A stretch of 64,000 bases of DNA from Styela clava (Eukaryota; Chordata; Ascidiacea; Stolidobranchia; Styelidae), in the NCBI RefSeq assembly GCF_964204865.1, contig NC_135254.1, positions 12,715,001 to 12,779,000 on the forward strand. The letters run 5' to 3'. Made by a program: the position numbers and the translations under genes. This document shows positions 15,495 to 35,472 of the stretch, piece by piece. Positions within the stretch are counted from its first letter, which is position 1; each line of letters starts with the position of its first letter. The notes under the pieces are model-generated. The model did not search any database and was not told the DNA's origin. It was given only the letters and a program-made list of their open reading frames with translations.

Positions 15495-18400
15495 AGATTA
15501 TTACTCCAGCTTCTCACGCACCACTGTTTTTCGTTTATATGGCATGCGTCGTCGGCAATAATGCTTTCGGCTATTATTGTATATTTGTTATTGCATGATA
15601 TGCTCAGGATACAGCATGTTCGCAAATGGAAGGTAAAATCGGTTGAGATGTTGGTTATAAGTTGCTATACTAGTCGAAAAAAAATCAAAATCCACTCAGC
15701 AACCATCGCCTTAATTGAATCCATTTCGTTCGGATTAGGGTAAGTTCACATATTTATTGAGCAAAACAAGTTGGAAATCTTTCTCTCGGGTTTACGTCAT
15801 AATCCAACGATAATCTGGTATTCAACAAGCATTTTAGTCATTATATTTGTAACAAATTACATACTTTCATCGATTTTAAACAAGTTTACTTATTTTCTAA
15901 CTGCCATGCAAGATTAGCATAAAAATATTGGATCATATACATACATGTTTGTACAAAAGCTTTAATCTGTAATAAGTTACATAAACATAATAAATTAATA
16001 TATATATTATATGATGTGCGGTAATCGAGATAGAAATCAATGCTTAGTTCTTACGAACTCAGCTCTGATCTAAACAACAAATAATGCTGGTAGAAAATTT
16101 GGGCTCAACGAAAAAAATAGTCCCGCTCTGTGATGATCTGTATTCAGTTGTATATCGTGCCTGTAAAACAATAAATGACATTTTCGCTAATGATTTTGCA
16201 GCTCAGAGGATCAAAAAGCACCAAGCTACAAAGGCTTGCGATACATCGCGATTGAATCAACCCCAAAAACATTTATTATTATATATGTATATCTGTTACG
16301 ATAGTTCTCACTGTATGAACACTTTCATGTGTGGAAATGGATGCCATACAGCAGCAATTCGTCCAACATTGAATAATGTTTCGGGCACAGTATTTTCCAA
16401 TTGTAACTTATATTCAAAATTTGCATTTCGAAATACCGACAACGGGTTTATGTGACTGTAGGTTACGCTGGTTTTTATTCCCGTGAATAAAGACTTTATT
16501 AGTTTTGTAATTACACCACAATCTTTTACCAATTCTGCCTTTGGTGCCCAGCAGCTACGGCATTTGGTAAAACTCATTGCAAAGTTTAATTATGAATTGG
16601 ACAACGTATTTGACACGTAACGAACTTTATCAGATTTTCAATCAAAGTTTGAGGTCATGTCAATGATCATAATCTGCTGTTTAGCCGAATAAACATTTTG
16701 ACGAGGTATTATCAAATTGTCGTCAGACATCATTCATTTGAATATAAATGCCACGTAGGATAATGAGCCATTGGTTTAAAATAATAGCACAAAATAGTAA
16801 ATATTCCGAGTTGGGTTCAGTCGGTGTCCGATGAAAAGTTAAAGTTGATAATCGTTCATAAATGGATACCTCAACATGAAACGTAATCTTGCGTGAATTT
16901 GGATACATCCAGGTCTCCCGTTAAACAATATTTGCATCCGAGTCAACAAATCCCCGGATATCTGGATGACCATATATGTATCAACACATCTTATTTTAAG
17001 TCACTTTAAAAAATGTTTGTCCAGATATACTCAATACACGCAAAAAAAAAATTATTCTGAAAAATATTTCGTTAACAAATTGTTTTTCGCAAAAAATCGC
17101 GAATGATAAAGATACTATTCGATACCTCTACTCTACCATTATCTATTTACAGCAATAGTATGTTTAGTTGGTATAGTATTTTCTGGAGTAAATCATGTAA
17201 TCATGTAATAATCAGGCATGGCTAAACCCGTAATATTATTTGGCCCTGGTAACTTTGTCACTATCACAATTTGTTGCTAACAAAACCGTGAAGCAATCGC
17301 TATCGTTCGCTTAAATCGTCGAGGCCACAACAAACATGGAGTGATTTGTATTAGTTTTAACGCTCTCATGAACACGTATATCAGTAACAAGATTCAAAGA
17401 AATCCTATTAATGATTTTTAATCCCTTAACGAGTTAACGATCATGCTAATTTATGTGATACCACCGAAGAAAGCACAACGCAGAACAACGAATAAAGAAA
17501 CATCACGAAAATCAAACTTTTATGACCCGCATGCTGACATGAAACAAAATATCAACCCGTGTGGGTTGTATGACTGGTCCCTCGAATACCGATGGAAAGA
17601 TAACAAAACAACATATTTTTATCTATTTCTGCTATTCTGTATATGAATCAGCAATTTATCGCAGTGTTGGTTATTTTTCCACAGCGATTTTTAATAAAAA
17701 ATAATGAAAATAAAGTGTTCAAGACAGTCAACTACTAAACACATAACAAACGATCTTGTATTTCAAAATGTTGCGGTTTCGTGGAAATTATAAGCATGAG
17801 AGTCAATAGCTGACAAATGTAAAACCAAATATATAAACAATTTAAAATGTCGGCGGAATAAATCTAGCTTATTTATGGAATAATATAAAATCGAAAACAA
17901 CAAGAAATGTGGAGCGTCACTTATATTGATATGCCTGTCAGAAAATAGGCTTTTTCGGATTAAACAATATTTGGTCTTGAAATTACTGTTAATACGAAGC
18001 ACGTATCAAAATCGACCATTACCGATACATTTAAAATGTTAGGGGGCACGATTTGACATGACACAAAATACAATAAATATAAGAAAGGAACTTTTTGAAG
18101 GAAGGCAGCCTGCTTTAAATAAGATATGTATATCTGCCTGTCATGCTGAAAGAGACGTTTATCAGCTTTTTCCATTTGAAATTTAAATCGAAAAATCGCA
18201 ATTATAGTTGATTAAACAATAAATTGATACCCGACATCCATCTCTGTGATATTTAAAAATATTTTGAGTTAAAATACACAAGTCTAGATGGCAATTTTTT
18301 TTTTCGTTTCAATATTTAATAATATAATCAAAAATTGTCTTTTGAAAGCAAAATCAATAATACAATCCCAAAACTATAAATGCACCCTTTGTCCATAAAA

Positions 18401-19629
18401 ATTCGAAGAAAATTGCTCTACCTGTGTGAGGTGCAGAGAGATTTCTAATGTTGAAAAAGGGTTCAATACTGCTATATATAATTGAAATTCACATTGAACA
18501 TTTTGTAGCCTATATCTTTATCTTTTATCTTGTCGTTTTTTAATTATACATAAGATTTAGCATGCGTCATTAATCAGGCGCAAAGACGTCATTTAAATAT
18601 TCAGATACGCTGGTCCAAAATTGACCTTTGACTTGTTATAATCACTTTTAAGAAAATGTATTTTTATTCAAATTTTTGCTTCAAGCGAAGCATCCAAAAG
18701 TAATCTATTTTAGGGTACATTTGTGTGCTAATTTTGTATCATTGAAATAAGTATTCAGTTTATTTGAAAATCAAAAGCAACCTATGACGCTATAAATGTC
18801 TACCTGACATTTACCAATGCTCATTTAAGCCTATTCATTGCGACTTTAGGTTCGTTAGTATCAAACAACCGGTTTATCGCAGCGGGCTTACTGACTTTGA
18901 CGTGCGTCAGCACGTGCTGCGACATTGTATTTTTTCAAAGCGGCATGTGCAAAATCTGTTTTAACGCCGCCACTATTATTTAAGGTGGGGCAAGTGACAA
19001 CTTGTTCTGTTTCATTAGTTAGTTTATTGACCTTGACTCACAATTTTATTTATGTAAACAGGCGCCGTTTTCTGGTAACAAGAATACCCGTTTTTTGGAA
19101 GTGTTCAATTAAACTAATATTTTGGTACATTATTCACCTTTCTAGTTTTGACGTCATCAAAATCTATTTTTGTCATAAGTAGTTGTAAAGACGGATGAGG
19201 CACCGACTGATGAGATCAGACGACAATGTTTAAACCAAATAGTCTCTTTGCCATCAACACTCATATGGTAATATGAAAATAGATGTTACTCGGAACACAG
19301 ACAGAATTTATGAAATATTGAAACCATAACTCCTGGATTATTTTAATCCTTTGACTTATGATGACAGTGAAATAGTAGTGGTTTAGGTTATTTCATTTAT
19401 GCCTAATTTAGCAGAAGAGATTAGCGAATTATTATAGATTCAATTAACGCAACAAACGACAAAATGACGACAGAATTCACCTTTGAGCTATAGGTCAGAA
19501 AGACTTGAGTTACATTTGGATCACAAATATTGCTAATAACTCATAAGTTAAAGGCCTTTATCTTTTTAAATGATATATTTACAATGTAATTGAACATCTA
19601 TCCATACATCTATGCTTATACATCTAGTC

Positions 19630-19857
19630 CAGTGGTTGTCAAACTTTTTTCTTTCATGGCCCGCTCTTTTGCACACAAAAATCTGTGGCCCATTAAATAT
19701 TCTCAGGCAATGGAAAAAAATTCTTTTTGCAAAGATAGACACTTCCACTTTATTAAGTAAAATAGGAATAATCACCCAATTTTCAATAGGTTTGGGCCCC
19801 CTGAAAATGTTTCTGTGGCCCAGAAGTGGGTCATGGCCCACTGGGTGCAAACCAGGG
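19630..19857 (+). mobile_element. Non-autonomous hAT element (228 bp)
   Basis: Flanked by a perfect 8-bp duplication ATCTAGTC (19622-19629 and 19858-19865). Left end CAGTGGTTGTCAAAC and right end GTTTGCACCCAGTGG-like sequence form imperfect inverted ends (right strand reads TGCAAACCAGGG). Internal GTGGCCCA repeats on both sides are typical of hAT subterminal motifs. No coding capacity. Confidence 0.85.
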
Positions 19858-20123
19858 ATCTAGTCCAATATGCATAAATTGAAAGTACTGCGTTTGAGAT
19901 GTTAAATTGTATAGCAGTTCCGATTTTTATCACGTTTTTGTTTCTTTTCGATAAAAAGTCGTCGGGTTGTATTAAGTTAGAAATATGTTGATAACCAAGC
20001 AAAATATGGCAACAACTATATTCTTGTCATGACGTCTCGGTTACCCTGGTACTACCTACATTGACGTACTTTTCCAGATACTGATTGTAATTTTGACATT
20101 ACATACACCACTAAGCTCTAGAG

Positions 20124-20441
20124 CAGAACTCTAGAACTTTTCAAGCCGCGCCCCATTTTTAGAATTTGTCAAGTTTCGCGCTCCACCTGAAAAATATCTA
20201 GCTAACAATAAGCTACAAATAACAGATAGTAAGGCGAATGTATGTTTTTTTATTCAAATGTTGAAAATACGTGGATGGAAAGTGAATAATGAAATCAATG
20301 AAAAGTTTTGAAATTTGAATATCCAAAATAGAGCGGGCAAAATCAAATCCAACAAATATTTTTATTTTTAATTAGCTTCACGCCCACACAAATTGTCTAC
20401 GCCCCCTTTGTGAGTCGCGCCATTCCGTTTGAGAACCACTG
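20124..20441 (+). mobile_element. Non-autonomous hAT element (318 bp), older
   Basis: Left flank CTCTAGAG (20116-20123) and right flank CTCTGAAG (20442-20449) match at 6 of 8 bases. The right end reads GTTTGAGAACCACTG, a standard hAT terminus; the left end CAGAACTCTAGAACTTTT is a decayed partner. Inside, GCCGCGCCCC near the left and GGCGCGAC (complement strand) near the right are matching subterminal pieces. Confidence 0.7.
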
Positions 20442-20699
20442 CTCTGAAGCATTTCGAATTTAGAAACATCTTATCCAGATGGCCCAGAGTTTGAATAGGA
20501 AGCTGTTCAATCATTTTGTCCATTTTCCATATTAAGATTAAACAAACACCACATGATCTTGATTTTTTTCCCAACATTTTCAAATATGTAGTGCAGTTGA
20601 ATATATAGCAAAGATATTCATATGAGTGTATTGTATACATGATTTATATATACGTGTCAAATACAGATTGAGCAGTTCATCTACGAGGGCGAGCTCTCT

Positions 20700-20965
20700 T
20701 GCAGTGATGAGTTTTTCAGGCCGGGCGGTTGGCGCGTACCTCTACTTACCATGCGGGGATTCGAAGGTTCGAATCTCTTGCAGCATGATCTTGTGCGAGA
20801 GAATTGCTAGAATTCTCGCTGTCATAGGGTGGTTTACCTAACTACTGGTCGGTTACGGCTTCCCCCGCCATCAAATCAACCTATCTGAAACAAATAACTC
20901 GCTAACTAATCCCACACCCGACGCGAACTGGTAACCGAACGAGATCGTGGTTAGTCATAATTTCA
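20700..20965 (+). repeat. tRNA-derived SINE
   Basis: Keeps a good box B, GGTTCGAATCT at 20766-20776, then the family body: TTGTGCGAGAGAATTGCT, GGTGGTTTACCTAACTACTGG, GGTTACGGCTTCC, CAAATAACTCGCTAACTAATCCC and CTGGTAACCGAACGAGA. The head near 20718 (GGGCGGTTGGCGCGTACC) has lost a clear box A. It belongs to the same family as 43810-44182. Confidence 0.85.
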
Positions 20966-21534
20966 AACCGTCTTTTTATTTTTCTCCCCGATATAAATAT
21001 GAAAAAAAACTTATTTTCAAGCGATTTTTGTATATTTTTGCAAATCGACTCAACTGGACACGAAAATGCCTGTTGGTTTTTACCCAAAATTGCAACTGCG
21101 CTTGGTGGCCGACAAGAAAATAATTATTTTGTTTTGTTCGCAAACATTGGTTGATTCAAGTTTGGCTTGACTCAATTACATTATTATATGTACTCTTGTG
21201 TATTCAAAAACATCGAACAACGTGTCACTCGATTCATTCGAATCGAAGCGGATCGACCACTCGAGGCACTCGCATCTCTTAAAATAACAAGGTTTCCTAG
21301 CAACGGACAGACGCTAGCAACAATGCCCCCACAGCGCAACTTCTGCCCTTTACTCTTTTGTGTAATTTTTTCTTTCTAATTGCTAAGTTCGAAAGCTTAT
21401 TTGATCAACATAATTAAATATATATGTAAATAGTGTATTCGATTCATCTGTTGACATTAAACGTCATATGTGAATGGATAAACACAGCTTTGTAAAGGTA
21501 TTTTAATTCATTCAGTCAGTAGGCGAATTAGAAA

Positions 21535-21657
21535 ATGAATCAATTAACAGCTGAATTATTTCGAAATATACAAGCAATGGAAGAGAATTACGTGACTGAA
21601 TATATCAGCATATTACCAAATAATAGTTCAGGTTGCATCGACCCAGTAATCATATCT
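21535..21657 (+). other. Possible orphan exon upstream of TEKTL1
   Basis: ATG at 21535 opens 41 codons (MNQLTAELFRNIQAMEENYV and on) that end exactly at a consensus donor GTAAGT at 21658. It ends in phase 0, whereas the TEKTL1 coding frame at 22080 would need a phase-1 partner, and there is an in-frame stop at 22062-22064. So it does not join the tektin reading frame directly. It could be a first exon of an alternative or untranslated leader, or chance. Confidence 0.25.
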
Positions 21658-22079
21658 GTAAGTGTTACCACAGAAAGTTGTACCAATACATGACCAAGTT
21701 ATAGAATTAATTTTCTGCTAAAGTAACTTGCTTACAACTGGTTTAGGTAAACTGTTAAACAAAATACAGCAATGCTACAAAGTATGATATGTTATTGCAT
21801 TCAGGGTTTTTCAATACTTTGCTGAATTATTTACAGATAATCAGTTTGGTCACGATTTTCAAATTATAGGCTTTAATTACGAATTGATAATGTTTTTATA
21901 TAATATTTTTCTTTTCAAAGCCGTTTCAACAGTTAGAACTGTGGAACAGATAATTAGGTAAAGGTATTGCAGTAATGTAAATAATATCTTTGAAATCTAA
22001 AGACGTGAAATACAAGCCTCCTCGTTTTTTTCGTGGATGATTTTTGCCTCAAACACAAGATTGAGCACTAACAGTTGAA

Positions 22080-25000
22080 ATGGCAACAGGAACTTGGGAA
22101 ACACTGCCCCTGGCCACAGCAACAATTGGACCAGACTGCTGGCGAGATGCTGCAATCAAAAATATTAAAGTGTCGCAAAACGTTATGCAAAAGAGTGATA
22201 AAGGAATTGACCTTGGGCGTCAGCTTGATCCTCTGCCAACTCTGCGTGACAATTGTGCTCAACAGAGCAACACAAAAGTCCATAGTTATGTCCGACAAAC
22301 ACGTCTAGTAGTTGTAAAGCTCCGTGAAAGCCTTCTTGAAACAAATGAAGAAATTAAGTCACTCTTAAGAGGCAAAGAAGCACTAGAGAAAAATTTAGAG
22401 CACATTAGAAAAGATATCTTGCTAAACAAGCAAAGCATTTCAATAAGGAAATCTCGACCAAGCAGAGAGAAGGTAATATTATACACAAATTTTAAAGTTT
22501 TTCAACATTCTTGTGATAATTTTTGTATAAAATGACAAAGAAGCGGATAGATTTTGATGATGAGGAATGGATGAAAAAATTTTGTTCAAATTGATAAGCT
22601 TTGGTTGCATGAAAACAATTTCATCCATTGTGAATCTGAAATATAAACATGTTGATATCTCTCTCTAAAGTAATGCCTTATTTCGCAAGAAAATGAAATT
22701 TCGTAAATTTAATTTGCCTGAAAAATATTTCTCAAATGTTTTAGTTTGCAAGCAATAAACAAATGCCCTGATTTATAGGAGGTTTCTGAACAGAAAACAG
22801 TATTATTAGTAAAGAAGTTAAATTTAAGATGTACCTAATTGCTTGATACCAATCAAATATTATTAAAATTATCTAAGGGCTGTGCCTATTCATAATTGTC
22901 TGTTAACAATAAAACCTTATTCTTTCTAGGACTTTGATGGAGCTGATCAGCTTTTGATGAAAGAAAGATTATGTCTATTACACATCAAAAGAACCTTGGA
23001 AGGTGAATTGAGAGCAACACAGAAACAATTACAAGTAAGATATTGGTTGGTGTCAGAAATACATTTGGAGTTGTATATGAAATTCACAGTCACATATTTT
23101 AGATTTTGGCAAGCGCTAGACGAAGGTTGTCAGACACAATAATGGAACGCAATCGTGTTCTTGATTTAATCACACACGCTGTGTCATCTGCTCGTCCATC
23201 ATCAGGAAGAGTTTCTACAACAGATGACAACAATGGCCGAACTTCGTAAGTCTTTTAATAATAAATTGAATAGTTTTTCCGCGCTAATGCATTGTGATCA
23301 TATCCTTGATTCGGTAAGACATCAATCAACTAATTTTTCTATACTCAGAAATAACGTCTTGAAACATATATCCCAGATAAAAGGTCTCATAATATCTTTC
23401 ATGAGCAAAAGTTGCTGTGTTTGTCTGATTTTTCTGCTGATTTGCAGGCAAGGCTCACCTTGATAACATGTTAATTTATATCAAACTCAGAGCTTACGAA
23501 CGACCAGAAACTCCAGAGCCCGATCCGATTGGGCCATACACACCAGAATCGGCAGAGGCTGTACACTCTGCTCAAGATGCTCGAGCAAGTTCGGCTTCTC
23601 TTCGTCGTGAGATCAGGGATACGATTGACAGATGTGTTTCCGAGCAGAGGGATATGCATCTTACTGTAAATAACGGAATGACACAGAAGATCGCTGAAAC
23701 AACGACACTTACGGTATATAAAGCTCATCGTTAATTACGATTACTAAAATCCCACTCACTCTTACAAGATTTGGCTGCAAAGTGCACATTTATAACAATG
23801 TGATATTAGGTATTTAAATGTGAATGAATAATGGCTTTTGGGATGAAACATAATACCCAATACATGGTATCAATAGTTATTTTAAAGTATTTAACAACAA
23901 TAGCTGTGTATACAATCGGGTGGAGTCGTCTAGTGTGTTTATAATAGAGACGCTTGTACACTTTGATAGTCAGGATGGCTTTATATCATAAAAATTTCAT
24001 TCAGTTGTTCATATTTGTAACAAAATCTTTTTATGGATGGATAGGGGGTTATCATTTTTCAAGTAAGTCTTTTTTTAGCTATTCCATCGTGTCATGTTTT
24101 ATCATTCAATGTTCTGAATTAATTGTACTTGTGAAGCTGATGGTTCAACTGACATCAATTATGACCCCAAAAAATTTCTAGTATATATTAGGAACGCAAT
24201 TTGAAAAGGTAGTAGAAACCGGAAACTTTTAAATCAATGAAAAGCAGTCATGTCACGTATGCCCAAATCAAGAGATTTAAGAAAAAATCACTAATTGTAG
24301 AAATAGAAGCATTCCATATAGACATTATATGTTATTTGTACTTAACATTGTTATGTCAAAAACTTCTCGTATTGAAATTTATTGTACCATAATGGAGCTC
24401 GAAAAAATATGTTATCTATAGAGATATTGCATATGAAACACTTCTCTATAACTTTATTCACCCCTGTATAATACATAATGATAACCCTGTTTCACACTTA
24501 TTTAATGCCTGCCTTAAATGTTTTTTTAATTTACTCCTACCTCTTACAGCAACATCTACAAGTTAATCATGGAGAGAACAGAGCATCAATCCACCGATCC
24601 CAGAGACATTATGACTTGACAGACAAAGCACAAGGATACACACTCGGACCTGTAGCACATAATGATCTGATGTGCAGAGAACGTCTTGACCGTCCGATGG
24701 TCAAAATTTATCAACGCCATCCAGGAACACAACTGCCAGAAGCTCACAATTTGATAGATGTAAATATCGAGATATTACAAGTTTACTGTACAATTCCAAA
24801 TATCGGTTGCGAGCAATTGGTCTGTTATATTGTGGAATCGCAATATGATCTTATTTTCTTTGTCAAAAAATCATCTGTGTGAAATGAAAATCAGAGTTGA
24901 TGAATGTAATTGTCAATTTTGAGATACCGGTATATGGCTAAACTTATTTTTAGCTAATTACTCGTGTATCATTGAATCTAATGTTTAATTAAACCGCGCC

Positions 25001-25517
25001 AGTCTCAAGTGGATATTAGGAATTTAAACCAATAAACCACTCTGCTACAGTCGAGTGTTTAGCAATTCGATACCACATAATCAATTAAAACATTAAATTT
25101 TACCTCTGATCCTATGTAGTAACTTAATTAGTCGTTGAATATCAAGCAAGTTCAGTGAATGCGCCAATAGCCATGCCATGGAATTTAGATGAAAAATTTA
25201 TGGTGGCTCGATGACCTAACGGTTAGTTAAAGTGTTTAAATTCCCATAAAATCATGCCATATAAAAAACAATGTAGCTAATGTTGAAATACTAACTCCGT
25301 TCTTGAAATCGTCCATTAACAGGGAAACGTTGGATTGATGCAGTCACTGAAAGCAACAAGCCGCAACATCGCTCTTCTTCATTTGGCCAGACTGCGTCTG
25401 AGTGATGATATTAGAGACAAACGCGTAGCAACTGGAATCGACAGTGCCATCGTTAGACTGAGACGACGAAGAAGTAATTACCGATGGGTGATGGAAGGAA
25501 AGGAACTCAGCTTATAA
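22080..25517 (+). CDS. TEKTL1: Tektin-like protein 1 (CCDC105 homologue)
   Basis: Tektin-family coiled-coil protein; the mammalian protein lies inside sperm axonemal doublet microtubules. Six exons: 22080-22472, 22930-23034, 23103-23245, 23491-23713, 24550-24759 and 25323-25517. Phases agree and give 422 aa, shorter than the roughly 500 aa of mammals because the N-terminus is reduced. Diagnostic runs are SISIRKSRPSREK in exon 1, PDPIGPYTPES in exon 4 and LDRPMVKIYQRHPGTQLPEA in exon 5. The last stands where true tektins carry their RPNVELCRD-type motif, which separates this protein from TEKT1-5. Most of the rest is heptad-rich helix. The start at 22080 is the first ATG after an in-frame stop at 22062. 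A double poly(A) signal AATAAATAAA lies at 25743-25752. It faces Rab14 tail to tail. Confidence 0.93.
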
Positions 25518-27752
25518 AGATGAAGAAAACACGACTAACAATTTATGACAAGAACAAAATAGAAAACTAAATTGCGAAGAGATTTTAAATGAATTACACT
25601 GACTGCCTTTGACTTCTTCATTGTGTGTTAATGTGTGCATTAGCTTTTAGAAAAATAATATTTTCAGCACACTGCTACGGCCAAATTTGAGTTTAAAATG
25701 CACTGTTTTTTAACTAGAATACGATGAAAAAAAACACTGTTTAATAAATAAACACAAAAACGAACAATTTTTTAATAAGTTCGTAATTTATTGTTTTATT
25801 TTTTAACAGGAACAATCAGGCGAGAGGTGTTGATTTTTATAGAATAGAATTTTATGAACACAGAAAAGGATGACAAAAGACTAATATTGAGCTGCACGAA
25901 AAGATCTTCGTATTTGAGTCCAAATAACATTGCTAATAAGAAGCTTTCAGACAATAGTCTAATATTACCAGCATTATGATGTCACAAATACCATAAGCAT
26001 CAGAGTCAAAAAATTTTTATGCCATATTATGAGTGCAAGTTCAGATTTCAGTCAACATGTGGCTTTATGTAAAATATTGCACAGCGTTTCATAACCGTAA
26101 ATAGAGAATCACAATTGTGCACATGTCTGTAGTAATTTCTTTATGATGTTTAACACAACACTCGCAAGGGTAAATAGTGGTAGAAAAGACAACATATCTA
26201 AATATGCAAACCAAAAGCAAGCTTAAGAAAACGCCCTATGATAAAATACATACAAGTATAATCATTGTTTAACATTGAGTAATAGGCCGATTTAGCAGAT
26301 CGAAACAGGAAATTTGTAAATTACTCTCAATAAAATGCCTCAGTAACCTATGAATAGCAGATTGAAGAGAAATCAATTGACAGAGTTTGAAATAGGTGAG
26401 TTAACTTTACCTGTAGTTTTTAATCAGATCAAAATAAGATTGCATTAGGAATACTAAAAATCATGTTCTATATACCACAAAATGAGCATAAATGACAACC
26501 AATTGATTGCTCAAAAAATGGGAGAATTATCCTATTCAGTATATAACTTGAATGCGTCGTAGCAATCCCTATGGAAACAATAAACAATCAAATTAATTCA
26601 TGGCATGTTCAGCGATGGGAATTCAACTATATTAACTCGATAAAATGATAAGTGCCACAAGCATCTACACAGAAAATAAGCAATCTAAGTTGGGCAAACC
26701 AAAATTGCAATAATGCTTACAATAATTATGAGTATAACTTTGATTCAAGCTGGAAAACAAGCAGAAATATAGCAATAAATGATTAAATAAATATCCTTAT
26801 TACATTTCTCATATGCACTAAGGAACTAACCCCAACCTTGAAGCAAAAAATATTGGGACAAAGGTTACTTAGAGACAACAACGTACCATGGACTATTACC
26901 ACTAAAAAGACCGATGCACTTGATGAGCTAAACTACGCTTCGTTAATTAATAGTGAAAAAAAACATTTCTTCCAACCACTTATACATCTCATTCAAACAA
27001 TACGTTTACGAGATTATGACTCAACAATGCAGAACACAATTATCTTAGCCTATTGTTATAAAATCTTGATAAAGTTCGGATTATCAATAATAATATTATG
27101 TACACATATATAAATATACAGATATGCAGTCCCATCTAGGGGCAAAAAAGATAAGCATCAACTAGGCTACCGTAATTAATAGATTTGATGATTCAATAGG
27201 AATTTTCAAGCAGGTATACTGTATTATTTATTATCAATTCCAACCCACAACGGCTATTACTGGGTATAGATGTAATATTTTGGAACAAGATTCTCAATAA
27301 AGAGAAACTATATGAACCAAATTATTTTCATATAAAACACAGCAGTCAGGATATCATTTGAGTTCAAATTCGCCAACCGAGTTGCCATTTTAACTCAAAT
27401 ATTGTAAAAAACGGATTGAGAACACGCAATTGTAATTTAATATATGAACCTAACAACAGTTTTCAAAAAAATCAATACCTGCCATGCACAGAGAATATCT
27501 TATCGATAAAGCTCATTTATACCCATGTGATAATAAAGCAAAATTGCTTCTCTGTATTGACTGAAAGAGCCACCACATATAAGATTTTCATAACAATTTT
27601 AGAGAAATACATAGAAAAATTGAATAAGAATTTTTTGCACAAATGGCATTCAGCCCTGAAGTCAGCAGATCTGTCTTTAGCAATTACATAAAATCTGGAA
27701 AACGGGCGAGTTCATCTCATTATTATTTTGGTTGGATATTGAAAGAGGTACA
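25518..27752. other. Intergenic between convergent TEKTL1 and Rab14
   Basis: Very AT-rich, with both 3' UTRs. Short open frames at 26838-27113 and 27416-27691 have no recognisable product and look like chance. No repeat boundary was seen. Confidence 0.4.
25743..25752 (+). terminator. Poly(A) signal of TEKTL1
   Basis: Two overlapping AATAAA hexamers about 230 bases after the TEKTL1 stop codon, followed by a T-rich stretch from about 25770 that could serve as the downstream element. Confidence 0.55.

Positions 27753-35472
<7,720 letters not shown>

Larger units (their letters stand above)
15495..21534. other. 6-kb gap between divergent NR2E1 and TEKTL1
   Basis: No recognised gene. It contains two hAT elements near 19.6 and 20.1 kb, a SINE at about 20.7-20.95 kb and AT-rich unique sequence. 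Because NR2E1 and TEKTL1 diverge from here, it must hold both promoters and is the natural place for NR2E1 enhancers. An open frame at 16084-16455 has no recognisable product. Confidence 0.45.

Noticed and set aside
22075-22308. Other frames over TEKTL1 exon 1
   Set aside because: Shadow frames; only the frame from 22080 joins the later tektin exons.
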